Assembly (NCBI RefSeq): GCF_023347295.1
Contig: NZ_CP094469.1
Location: 2,170,001 to 2,234,000 of the forward strand
Reading direction: 5' to 3'
From: Faecalibacterium sp. I3-3-33
GTDB taxonomy: Bacteria > Bacillota > Clostridia > Oscillospirales > Ruminococcaceae
Length of the DNA stretch: 64,000 nt
Position numbers and translations under genes: made by a program. Positions 19,244 to 27,065 of the stretch are shown piece by piece. The notes beneath the pieces were generated by a model. It was given only the letters and a program-made list of their open reading frames with translations. It made no database searches and was not told the origin of the DNA. Positions within the stretch are counted from its first letter, which is position 1, and each line of letters begins with the position of its first letter.

Positions 19244-19266
19244 CTTCGGGTCGATGTGACCCGAGG
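19244..19266. repeat. 23-bp palindrome, copy 1
   Basis: CTTCGGGTC/GACCCGAGG arms. It directly abuts the stop codon of the 67-residue gene at 19267. Confidence 0.9.
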
Positions 19267-19470
19267 TCAGTAAGGACTGGAATGGTACTTTTCTTTGGCG
19301 TCCTCCACGCTGTTGAGGTCAAATACTTCATAAAGCTGCCCCACAACATGCCGTATATCTTTCTTTGAAAATCCGCAGTCCTCCATTGCCATAATGACAT
19401 AACCACGGCAGGCGTCATTGCTCCATTCGTCCGGTTCCAAGCCGGGGATCATTCCAAACGCATTTCCCAT
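19267..19470 (-). CDS. Small hypothetical protein of the element
   Basis: A 67-residue acidic protein (MGNAFGMIPGLEPDEWSNDA...) of unknown function. The ATG at 19470 has AAAGGAG seven bases upstream; a longer GTG-initiated form (to 19563) lacks a ribosome site. The palindromic repeat begins at the base after its stop codon. Confidence 0.5.
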   Translation of the reverse strand: MGNAFGMIPGLEPDEWSNDACRGYVIMAMEDCGFSKKDIRHVVGQLYEVFDLNSVEDAKEKYHSSPY

Positions 19471-19570
19471 AAAGTGCTCCTTTTTTGAAAAGATGGGGAG
19501 CCACGCCGGATCGGTTGGCCTATCATCAGACAGCATTGCCGGGGGCTCCCCATAGGTTTTCACTTCATTT

Positions 19571-19904
19571 CAGACACACCGGACGGGCATAGGCTTCATG
19601 CCCCATAGTATTTCAACTCTCCCCATTCTGATGGCAAGGCGTTCTCATTGCCTGCGACGGCTCACGGCTTGCAAGGCCGCTTCAACGCTCGGACTGTGAC
19701 TAAACGCAAGTATCCGGGTTCTGCGCCTGTTCCGGTGGAGCCAGCCTTGCCCCACCTATGGCATGGACCTGTTCGCTCGCTCAGTTTTACAAAGACTGTA
19801 TTCTCTGAAATCTGAGGTCATGGCGGGTCTGTCACACAGCGCGTTCCCCTTCGTATCCGGGTGTCTTTTTATTCAATTTTCAATCTGCATGAGGCTTGTC
19901 TGAA
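19571..19904. other. Non-coding region, about 330 nt, no gene seen
   Basis: No open frame with a ribosome site fits here. The region has a direct repeat (ATCCGGGT at 19707-19714 and 19856-19863) and several short inverted repeats. It separates the 67-residue gene from the sigma-like gene. It may hold an untranslated leader or a small RNA; none is recognised. Confidence 0.4.
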
Positions 19905-19927
19905 CCTCGGGCCATTGTGACCCGAAG
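19905..19927. repeat. 23-bp palindrome, copy 2
   Basis: CCTCGGGCCA/TGACCCGAAG arms around TTG, 50 nt beyond the stop of the sigma-like gene. Confidence 0.9.
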
Positions 19928-19977
19928 TGTTTTGCCTCTCATAAACCATTTCATTTTCCGACCTAAATCGGTACGCC

Positions 19978-20400
19978 TTACAAAGAATTTTTCAAAATTT
20001 TTTCTAAGCGACGCAGACCTCGCTCGATTGCGACACGAACTACTTTTTCATGGACGCCCTCTGCCCGGGCAATGTCCTGTTTGGTCATGCCGAGAATGAA
20101 ATGGGCGTAAATCCGTTTTGCCTGTTTGTCTGGCAGACTGGTAATCGCTGCGTGAAGTTCCTGCATGGTCACTTTCCGCTCATACAGTTCATGGGGAGAT
20201 AAAGCGACAAAGACAGCCTCATGCTCCAGCCCGTCATCCCGATCAAGGGAATAGTAGGCTTTGTGGCGGTATGTACGCAGCCGATAAGCAGCCTCTTTAC
20301 GATCAAACTCTTTGAACATTTCTGCAACTTCTTCCGATACTTCCATGAAGCAATCCGATGTATAGAATGGGTAATAGTCCCGCAAATTGATAATAGCCAT
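19978..20400 (-). CDS. Sigma-70-like regulatory protein (Tn916 Orf7-like)
   Basis: A 140-residue protein with a C-terminal region 4-type helix-turn-helix (ITSLPDKQAKRIYAHFILGMTKQDIARAEGVHEKVVRVAIERGLRRLEK, about 90-138). The acidic N-terminus begins MAIINLRDYYPFY. Proteins of this type occupy the same place in Tn916-like elements and act in element regulation. GGAGG precedes the ATG at 20400. The palindrome at 20474-20496 lies in its upstream region. Confidence 0.8.
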   Translation of the reverse strand: MAIINLRDYYPFYTSDCFMEVSEEVAEMFKEFDRKEAAYRLRTYRHKAYYSLDRDDGLEHEAVFVALSPHELYERKVTMQELHAAITSLPDKQAKRIYAHFILGMTKQDIARAEGVHEKVVRVAIERGLRRLEKILKNSL

Positions 20401-20473
20401 ATTGACCTCCGTTTCGGTTGTTGGTTGACGAGTGACCGAAACGAAGGCGGCGGGGAGCGGCACCGGGGAATGA

Positions 20474-20496
20474 CTTCGGGCCAACATGACCCGAAG
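20474..20496. repeat. 23-bp palindrome, copy 3
   Basis: CTTCGGGCCA/TGACCCGAAG arms around ACA. It lies 74 nt upstream of the sigma-like gene start and is the last copy before the cargo cluster. Confidence 0.9.
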
Positions 20497-20674
20497 CAGC
20501 CCCATAAGAACACAAAAGCGCCCGGGCGGCATGAAGCCACACGGACGCATGAAATGACATGATAGTTAAGGTTCCAACAAATTTCGCATACATAGCCGGA
20601 ATAACCCGGAGGGGGAGCTACGCTTTTTTTAGCTGGTGCAGATCATGGGTACTGTGAAAAAAGACAAAAATAGA

Positions 20675-20840
20675 CACGGCGGCAATCCTCCTATATGCCG
20701 CCGTGGATTTACACGGTGTTAGGTCGTCGTTGGTTTAGGATAGACGAAAAGAAACGGCGGCTCTGAAAATCAAAGCCGCCGCTTCATAGGCGCGTGAAAA
20801 TGTGTCTGCTTTACGACGGCTTTTTTTCTTTTGCCGTCGT
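20675..20840. terminator. Three hairpins downstream of the lantibiotic-immunity operon
   Basis: Stems: 20675-20684 with 20696-20705 (10 bp), 20755-20762 with 20774-20781 (8 bp), and 20813-20820 with 20833-20840 (8 bp). The second is followed on the minus strand by TTTCTTTT and is the likeliest terminator. Confidence 0.5.
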
Positions 20841-20866
20841 CCGGCAGATCATTAGATATATTGCAT

Positions 20867-21601
20867 TTATTTAGTCTTGCGGTTCAATCCTTTCAAAATT
20901 AACAATGACAAAATCACACAAACCATCAGAATTACAACACCGATTAAAACCTGAAACATATTTGCATTATAATAACCAGAGATATTGAAAACGGCTGTCA
21001 TGGGATATACCGTCTTTAACTGCTGGGACATACTCGCAAATAATCCAGCAAACGAATAAATTTCTGCAAATACCAGAGCCAGCCAATACCCCTTTTTCAT
21101 CCGCGCTACCAGAGCGATAATAGGCGAAATTGCAAAGAATACGCCTACCCCATCCAGAAAATATATTTTCAGATTTTCTAACACAAGGCCAACGGAAAGT
21201 GCTTCTAAATGCAAAACTGCCTCGACAAGAAAGGTAATTGCAAAAAGTAAAAGGTAAATCAGAACGCTGAACACAAAGGCAAGTATCATTTTGGCAAGTG
21301 TCAGTTTCACTTCATCTACGGGAATGAGCCGCAGAGATTTTAAGGTATCCTCCTGTTCCTCCCGGCAAATCATATAACTTCCCAATAGGGCAATTACAGC
21401 AGGCAGAACATAAAAGGTAGCAAGGGATTGGGCCGCTGTCATAAACCATCCAGCCCCGTCAATATATCGGCGGTCATAGAATGTAAACTGTCCCTGTGCA
21501 AAGACGATCAACCCTACCATGACTGTTGCAAACCCAGCAATCCAGAGTATTTTGGAACGGTGGAGTTTCTGGCTCTCCGCCCAAAGCAAATCTTTCATCA
21601 T
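20867..21601 (-). CDS. Lantibiotic immunity ABC permease, MutG/EpiG type
   Basis: A 245-residue membrane protein with six hydrophobic segments, of the permease family that forms lantibiotic protection transporters with a MutE-type permease and a shared ATPase. The N-terminus MMKDLLWAESQKLHRSKILW is the amphipathic lead common to these permeases. GAGGTG precedes the ATG at 21601, and the gene starts 10 nt after the preceding permease. The whole cluster is lower in GC than the element backbone, which suggests separate acquisition. Confidence 0.8.
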   Translation of the reverse strand: MMKDLLWAESQKLHRSKILWIAGFATVMVGLIVFAQGQFTFYDRRYIDGAGWFMTAAQSLATFYVLPAVIALLGSYMICREEQEDTLKSLRLIPVDEVKLTLAKMILAFVFSVLIYLLLFAITFLVEAVLHLEALSVGLVLENLKIYFLDGVGVFFAISPIIALVARMKKGYWLALVFAEIYSFAGLFASMSQQLKTVYPMTAVFNISGYYNANMFQVLIGVVILMVCVILSLLILKGLNRKTK

Positions 21602-21611
21602 TTTTTGCACC

Positions 21612-22343
21612 TCACTTTCTCCGAACCAAAGCCACATTCGCCAATACAGCCGAAGCAGCAGCCCATACACCAATACACAGAAATGCGGCTGGAATATTTA
21701 ATGGCTGATCGAATACAACACCCGGAATATCATACATAACAATAGCGGTCATACTGGACAGCGGATGTAGGTACATATTCACCATCAAGAGGATAAAGCC
21801 GAGGAATGTATAAATCAGCGTCAGGCAAACAGGGAGAATATAGCCCTTTTGCGCTGCGGCAACCGCCAGTACTGGTAACACCGCAAAGGCGGTCAACAGA
21901 GAAATTTCCATACACTTCCGCAAAAGATAAAGGACACTTTCACTGTCAAAGGGAATATAACCGGATAGTATGCCGGTCAGAATGGACGCCGTTGCGGTAA
22001 CTAGCATAAAGCAAATGGAATACACCAGCACCACAGCAAACTTGCTGAAAAAGTATGCCATTTTATTGACCGGTACAATCCAAAGCTGTTTGAGCATATC
22101 ATACTGGTTTTCGTTATACATCAGCATGGTACACAACATCCCCAGCACTACCGGTAGGATGATCCACGGGGTATAGCTGAACGCTGTCCATTTGTAAAAC
22201 ATAATGGGGTCCACACCGGTTCCTTTGACACTTGAAAAGTAAAATACGGCAGCCAGTGGCATAAAGAGCGCCGCCAGCAGCATGAGCCAGATAAACTTTC
22301 TCCGGCGCAGTTTTAGAAATTCAACTTGTATCAGTTTAAGCAA
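21612..22343 (-). CDS. Lantibiotic immunity ABC permease, MutE/EpiE type
   Basis: A 243-residue six-segment permease starting LLKLIQVEFLKLRRRKFIWL. The likely start is TTG at 22343, which overlaps the ATPase stop codon (22336-22338) and has GAGAGGGAA upstream, so translation is probably coupled to the ATPase. With the MutG-type partner it should form the membrane channel that removes lantibiotics from the membrane. Confidence 0.8.
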   Translation of the reverse strand: MLKLIQVEFLKLRRRKFIWLMLLAALFMPLAAVFYFSSVKGTGVDPIMFYKWTAFSYTPWIILPVVLGMLCTMLMYNENQYDMLKQLWIVPVNKMAYFFSKFAVVLVYSICFMLVTATASILTGILSGYIPFDSESVLYLLRKCMEISLLTAFAVLPVLAVAAAQKGYILPVCLTLIYTFLGFILLMVNMYLHPLSSMTAIVMYDIPGVVFDQPLNIPAAFLCIGVWAAASAVLANVALVRRK

Positions 22344-23259
22344 TTCCCTCTCCCCCTGTGATCTGTTTGAAATAATCCTCAAGGGTATCATTGCAGATTT
22401 GGGAGCTGATAACAGCTACATCCTGCACCACAAGGGCCTTGTTGATTGCCGCCATATCCAGTGCGGTGTCATAAAGCCGCAGGTTGTGTTCGTCCTGCAC
22501 CGCATAATCGGTCACATGGAATTGCCTTTCCAAAATTAAAGAGGCTTTTGGAATATCCGACACTTGAAGCTGGATGTATTTCCGATTTTTCTTTTCTAAT
22601 TCTTCCATGCTGCTTTCTTCCAGCAGAACCCCGTGGTCGATAATGCCTATGTCATCTGCCAACAGTGAAATTTCGGAAAGTATATGGCTGGAAATTAGGA
22701 TGGTTTTGCCACGCTCCACACTTAAATTCTTAATAAAGTTCCTCACTTCGGCTATACCGATAGGGTCAAGTCCATTGGTCGGCTCGTCCAAAATCAAAAG
22801 CTCCGGGTCATGCAGAATAGCGTTGGCAATACCGAGGCGCTGCTTCATGCCGAGGGAATACTTACTGAACAGCTTTTTGTCCTTGTAGGGCAATCCCACA
22901 ACTTCCAGCGCGTTCTTGACAGCATTGGGCTGGGGTGTCCCTCGTAACTTCGCAAAAATTTCAAGGTTTTCTGTGCCGGTCAGATTCGGATAAAAACCGG
23001 GAGTTTCGATGATGGCTCCAATACGGGGATAAATGCGTTTCTCATGGCCTTTGATGTTCTGTCCGAACACATCTACTTCGCCGGAAGTGATTGGTGTAAG
23101 GCCCAAAATCATTTTCATAATTGTGGTTTTACCGGCTCCGTTGCGTCCTAAAAGTCCATAAATCCGGCCCGGTTTTACATGAAGATTCACAGAATTAACG
23201 GCAGTTTGTTCCCCGTAAATCTTTGTCAGCTTTTTGGTTTCAATCACAAGATCACTCAT
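22336..23259 (-). CDS. Lantibiotic immunity ABC transporter ATPase
   Basis: A 307-residue ABC ATPase with Walker A GRNGAGKTT, signature SLGMKQRLGIA, Walker B LLILDEPTNGLD and a C-terminal extension as in MutF/EpiF/BcrA-type proteins. MSDLVIETKKL at 23259 is the chosen start (GAGG eight bases before). It would energise the three permeases encoded around it. Confidence 0.9.
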   Translation of the reverse strand: MSDLVIETKKLTKIYGEQTAVNSVNLHVKPGRIYGLLGRNGAGKTTIMKMILGLTPITSGEVDVFGQNIKGHEKRIYPRIGAIIETPGFYPNLTGTENLEIFAKLRGTPQPNAVKNALEVVGLPYKDKKLFSKYSLGMKQRLGIANAILHDPELLILDEPTNGLDPIGIAEVRNFIKNLSVERGKTILISSHILSEISLLADDIGIIDHGVLLEESSMEELEKKNRKYIQLQVSDIPKASLILERQFHVTDYAVQDEHNLRLYDTALDMAAINKALVVQDVAVISSQICNDTLEDYFKQITGGEGIA

Positions 23260-23276
23260 AAAAATGCCTCGCTTTC

Positions 23277-23702
23277 TCATTTTGTTTCGTTCTTCCAGAT
23301 AACATAGTTGTAAAGGCTGCCATCCGGGAAATAGTTGATGAATACTTTGAAATTGCCTTTGTCACAAGGAATGACAAATTCAACACGGATTTGGTCAGAG
23401 TGTTCCGGCACATAGCAGGACACATCCGGGGAAGTGTTCTCCGGCAGCCCGCCCAGCTTATCGACTTCTTCTTCCCATGTTTCCTGTATCGTCTCCGCAG
23501 AAATATTGTCCTGTACGCCCTGCGGCAACGCATTGAAGAAAGTTTCAAAATCTCCATCCATCATTTGGTTAAAGTATTCGGTTGCTTCTTCCGTAATGGC
23601 CTGTTGGTCGGGAGCCTCGCCGGAAGATGGAGCGGCCTGCTGGCAGGCACAAAGAGAAAAAACAAGCAGAATACCGAGTAATAAACAACTCAATCGTTTC
23701 AT
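23277..23702 (-). CDS. Lipoprotein with DUF3887-like domain
   Basis: A 141-residue protein with a lipoprotein signal (MKRLSCLLLGILLVFSLCAC, lipobox cysteine at 19-20) and a secreted domain like DUF3887 (EEATEYFNQMMDGDFETFFN). It lies between permease and ATPase genes of the immunity cluster. It may help to intercept the antimicrobial peptide outside the cell, as immunity lipoproteins of the LanI type do; that role is inference from position. Confidence 0.75.
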   Translation of the reverse strand: MKRLSCLLLGILLVFSLCACQQAAPSSGEAPDQQAITEEATEYFNQMMDGDFETFFNALPQGVQDNISAETIQETWEEEVDKLGGLPENTSPDVSCYVPEHSDQIRVEFVIPCDKGNFKVFINYFPDGSLYNYVIWKNETK

Positions 23703-23714
23703 AGGTCTTTCCTT

Positions 23715-24482
23715 TCAGTAAGATTGCTTTTTTAGAGCCACTACGGATGCGGCGGCAAATGTAGCACCGATCAAGAGCAGCGAACCGACACAAACAAGCG
23801 GCGAAGTATTGAATAAAACGCCTTGCATCAGGCTTTCTACCATAGCTGCGGCCGCTTCGGAAATATGGGGATAAATCCCCATCACGCTTGCCAGCGGGTG
23901 TATTCCCGTAAGATAAGCCGGGGCAATGACTACGGGAATCAGATAAAGCAGCGTTGCGCCAATGGGCAGGATATATCCCTTTGACAGCGTGGAAAGAAAC
24001 ACAATCGGAAGCATGGCTATGGGAATCAGAATACCACCTGCCAGATACAAAAGACCAGCGTCCATCAGTGTTTGGGCGTTCAGATCGGGAAAGCCTCCGG
24101 CAATCAGCCCACCGACAACACACAAAAGAAAAGTAATCAGGCACAGTCCTACGGACATCAGAATAACCACAGCGACTTTTGAAAAGTATAGCTGTGCTTT
24201 TGTAATAGGGATGATAAGCAGTTCTTTCATCGTGTCATTTTTGTGTTCATCGAAAAACAGTGTCGTTGCAAACATTCCCAGCACAATCGGCAGAAACAGG
24301 CTGGACAGATTCTTAAAGGCCAGTGTGTAAAGGTCGCCAAAACTATCCATAAAGGGACTGCTCCTTGAAATGCTGCAAGCCCTTTCAATCGCAAACGCTC
24401 CAAGCAGAAGTGTTAGAGCCAAAATGCACCAGACAATTTTATTCCGTTTCCATTTCTGGATTTCAGTTGTAATAATCGTCAT
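23715..24482 (-). CDS. ABC permease of the immunity cluster
   Basis: A 255-residue six-segment permease (MTIITTEIQKWKRNKIVWCI) related to the other two in the cluster. GGAGG precedes the ATG at 24482. It is the first transporter gene after the sensor kinase. Three permeases with one ATPase suggests two alternative or combined transporters; which pairs form cannot be told from sequence. Confidence 0.78.
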   Translation of the reverse strand: MTIITTEIQKWKRNKIVWCILALTLLLGAFAIERACSISRSSPFMDSFGDLYTLAFKNLSSLFLPIVLGMFATTLFFDEHKNDTMKELLIIPITKAQLYFSKVAVVILMSVGLCLITFLLCVVGGLIAGGFPDLNAQTLMDAGLLYLAGGILIPIAMLPIVFLSTLSKGYILPIGATLLYLIPVVIAPAYLTGIHPLASVMGIYPHISEAAAAMVESLMQGVLFNTSPLVCVGSLLLIGATFAAASVVALKKQSY

Positions 24483-24574
24483 ACGGTTTCCTCCTTTCAT
24501 GGTTCCAATTATAAAACGCAAACCTTGCCATAACCTTGCCGAGATAAAATTTTTTCAAAAAAAGCTCCGTGGGA

Positions 24575-25498
24575 TCACAGAGCTTTCGGAAGTATGATGA
24601 TAAAGGTTGTTCCGTTTCCGGGAACACTAGCGGCTGTAATCGTTCCTTTATGAATACTGACTAACTCTTTGGCAATCGAAAGGCCCAGCCCGTTCCCTTT
24701 GGCAGAACGGGAGTGATCGCATTGATACATCCGTTCAAAGATATGCGGGAGATCAGAGGCGGCAATCCCGTTGCCGTTATCAGCAACAACGATTTTTGCT
24801 TGCTGCTCAGTTTCAGTCACGGTCAGGAAAACTTTGCTTGCATCACTGTGCGTCAGGATATTTTGCAGTAAATTATTGAGAATACGAGTGTAGGCGGTAG
24901 AGTCAACACGTGTCATGTATTCTGTTTCGGGTATCTCAATTTCATAGCTAAGATCGTGGTTTTCCAGCAGCGGCACCCAATCAGCCATGATGTCACGGGA
25001 AAGCTCATTCAGGTCGCAGACCTCAAAATGAAAAATCTGTTCCCCGGCATCCAGCTTCACCCATTCAAACAGGGCGGTCACAAAATCTTTCAGGTGGTAG
25101 GCTTTTTCCATAGCCACCCGAATGTATTCTTCCTTCTCAGCTCCTGTTACCATCTTGCTTTCCACAGCCTCCAAATATCCAACCAGAGAAGCAAGAGGGG
25201 TTTTTACATCATGGGAAAGGCTTGTCATAAGCCGTTTATAAGCCTGTTCGGATTGCTTTTGCTGTATAAGCCGAGATTGGCTGCTCATGGCAATCTCGTT
25301 AATATCATAACAGATTTGTTTTGTCAGGTCGCTTTCCCGCGCCAATACACGGCGGTTCAAATTCCCGGCTTTTATATCGTTTAGGGCATCCCTAATAAGA
25401 AAAAGCTGACCACGGACGCGGTGAAGTTTTCCCAAAAGATAGCTGATTACCAGCAAAGCAATCAATAAGGACAACAATAGATAAAGGTTAATTTCCAT
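24575..25498 (-). CDS. Sensor histidine kinase
   Basis: A 307-residue kinase with a single N-terminal membrane segment (LLLSLLIALLVISYLL) and almost no extracellular part, like intramembrane-sensing kinases of peptide-antibiotic systems. The phosphoacceptor is in SLSHDVKTPLASL (H96). The ATPase domain shows DNGNGIAASDLPHIFERMY and GNGLGLSIAKEL. The second ATG (25498) has GGAGG at good distance and overlaps the end of the regulator gene. Confidence 0.9.
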   Translation of the reverse strand: MEINLYLLLSLLIALLVISYLLGKLHRVRGQLFLIRDALNDIKAGNLNRRVLARESDLTKQICYDINEIAMSSQSRLIQQKQSEQAYKRLMTSLSHDVKTPLASLVGYLEAVESKMVTGAEKEEYIRVAMEKAYHLKDFVTALFEWVKLDAGEQIFHFEVCDLNELSRDIMADWVPLLENHDLSYEIEIPETEYMTRVDSTAYTRILNNLLQNILTHSDASKVFLTVTETEQQAKIVVADNGNGIAASDLPHIFERMYQCDHSRSAKGNGLGLSIAKELVSIHKGTITAASVPGNGTTFIIILPKAL

Positions 25499-25500
25499 GC

Positions 25501-26202
25501 TCATGCCTCCTTGTTAAAGCGATACCCTACACCGCGGACAGTCTGAATATAAAAAGGTTGTTCTGGATTTGGCTCGATTTTTTTTCGCAGTTTACTGATA
25601 AATGCCATGAGGTTATTGTCGTCAAAATCATATTCTTCTGTCCACACCTGCGTATAAAGTTGTTTTTTAGTAAAGACCCGACCCTTGTTGGACGCCAAAA
25701 ATAGAAGCAAATCAAACTCTTTGCCGGTCAAGTCTACCGGGAGATTTTGAACCGTTACGGTTCGGTTGATTTTATCAATTACCATATCTTTCAGAAGCAT
25801 GGTGGCGGCTTCGTTTCCGGTCACAGGGTTTAAGGTGGTATAGCGCCGGATTAGAGAATTGACACGAGCCATTAGTTCGTTAATTCCAAACGGCTTTGTC
25901 AGATAATCGTCCGCTCCCAGCCGCAGACCAGAAACCTTATCTTCTTCGTCGCTTTTGGCGGTCAGCATCAGCACCGGCACATTGTTTTTCTCTCGGATTT
26001 TCTGCAATACTTGAAACCCGTTCATATCTGGCATCATCACATCCAGAATAATTAGTGAACAGGTATCCTTGTTTTTTTCCAGTAGCCTCAGACCCTCTAA
26101 GCCGCCATGTGCTACTACCGCAGATAAATTTTCTTGTTCCACACATTTTTTCATCAAGGCACAAAGTTTCTTGTCATCGTCTATAATCAAAACACTATTC
26201 AT
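25501..26202 (-). CDS. OmpR/PhoB-family response regulator
   Basis: A 233-residue regulator: receiver domain with D54 in IILDVMMPD, and a winged-helix DNA-binding domain (about 135-230, ending YIQTVRGVGYRFNKEA). With the kinase next to it, it probably turns on the transporter genes when the peptide is present. It overlaps the preceding small HTH gene by 8 nt. Confidence 0.92.
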   Translation of the reverse strand: MNSVLIIDDDKKLCALMKKCVEQENLSAVVAHGGLEGLRLLEKNKDTCSLIILDVMMPDMNGFQVLQKIREKNNVPVLMLTAKSDEEDKVSGLRLGADDYLTKPFGINELMARVNSLIRRYTTLNPVTGNEAATMLLKDMVIDKINRTVTVQNLPVDLTGKEFDLLLFLASNKGRVFTKKQLYTQVWTEEYDFDDNNLMAFISKLRKKIEPNPEQPFYIQTVRGVGYRFNKEA

Positions 26203-26383
26203 GTTTCAGCAACCTCCCTTGTTTTGTCCGGCCATCAATCGGCTTTTCCGCAGCTTTAGGGATCAGCCAAACACCAGCCATTTTCACAGCACCGGGGATA
26301 CGTCCACCAGCACAATAATAATTTGCCCTACGAGGTGTCACGCCCCACTTTTCGGCGGCCCCTTTCAATGTCATATAGTCCAT
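26195..26383 (-). CDS. Small helix-turn-helix protein (MerR/excisionase-like)
   Basis: A 62-residue protein. LKGAAEKWGVTPRRANYYCAG is an excisionase/MerR-type helix-turn-helix, followed by a wing ending WLIPKAAEKP. It is the first gene of the immunity operon, with GGAGG before the ATG and a strong promoter upstream. It probably regulates the operon. Such genes often precede regulator-kinase pairs on clostridial elements. Confidence 0.75.
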   Translation of the reverse strand: MDYMTLKGAAEKWGVTPRRANYYCAGGRIPGAVKMAGVWLIPKAAEKPIDGRTKQGRLLKHE

Positions 26384-26403
26384 TTCGCGCCTCCACAGAA
26401 TAC

Positions 26404-26432
26404 ATTATAGTTCTTTACCTCGAATAGTACAA
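26404..26432 (-). promoter_or_regulatory. Promoter of the lantibiotic-immunity operon
   Basis: On the minus strand TTGTAC (26427-26432), a 17-bp spacer and TATAAT (26404-26409), 20 nt upstream of the small HTH gene. Confidence 0.75.
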
Positions 26433-26454
26433 GTTGGAGGCTGCACATTGATGA

Positions 26455-26485
26455 AATGAAATACTACTTTATGTAAAATTTCATT
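26455..26485. promoter_or_regulatory. Inverted repeat between divergent genes, candidate operator
   Basis: AATGAAAT (26455-26462) and ATTTCATT (26478-26485) form perfect 8-bp arms. They lie between the immunity operon promoter and the divergent HTH gene at 26531, a typical operator position. Confidence 0.45.
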
Positions 26486-26530
26486 ACATTCTCATAATCC
26501 AACCCGAAATGTACAATGATATAGGGTGAT

Positions 26531-26896
26531 ATGAGAATGAACCAAAATGAAAGAAGGTTTGACTTTCACGGCCTCGGGGCGGCTCTCAAACGGGCCAGAG
26601 AAGAAAAGGGCTGGACGCAAGCCTATGTTGCGGAATTGGTAGACCGTGACTCCCGTACCATTATGAATATCGAGAACAAAGGACAGTATCCGAGTTTCAA
26701 CCTTTTTGTAAAGCTCATTACCATGTTTGACATTTCGGTTGACCAGTTTATTCATACGGACGGAGGCAAACAGGAAAGCCCTTGCAGAAAGCATATTGAT
26801 GTGCTCCTAAACTCCATGAACGAAAAAGAGCTTGTCGTGATAGAAGCCACAGCCGAGGGGCTCAAGAAAGCCAGAGAAACGGAGGTTCCAGAATAA
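26531..26896 (+). CDS. XRE-family regulator (Tn916 Orf9-like position)
   Basis: A 121-residue DNA-binding protein: an XRE helix-turn-helix (LGAALKRAREEKGWTQAYVA...SRTIMNIENKGQYPSFNLF, about 14-60) and a charged C-terminus. It is the only plus-strand gene in the backbone of the large element and is divergent from the immunity operon, like Orf9 in Tn916. It is a plausible repressor of element genes. The ribosome site before the ATG is weak (AGGGTG). Confidence 0.8.
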   Translation: MRMNQNERRFDFHGLGAALKRAREEKGWTQAYVAELVDRDSRTIMNIENKGQYPSFNLFVKLITMFDISVDQFIHTDGGKQESPCRKHIDVLLNSMNEKELVVIEATAEGLKKARETEVPE

Positions 26897-27008
26897 GGGC
26901 CTCTGTTTTTTTGCGCCATTTTAGGGGCTGCCGCTAAGTGGCAAGCAATGCCTCTGTGGCCACAAGTGGCACAAAGGCGGCTTGTTGGGGCTCGCCCCAA
27001 ACCCGTAT

Positions 27009-27031
27009 CTTCGGGCCAACATGGCCCGAAG
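27009..27031. repeat. 23-bp palindrome, copy 4
   Basis: CTTCGGGCCA/TGGCCCGAAG arms around ACA, 34 nt beyond the relaxase stop codon. Confidence 0.92.
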
Positions 27032-27065
27032 TGTCAGCGTCGCTTTGCTCCTTATTTTCATAACC

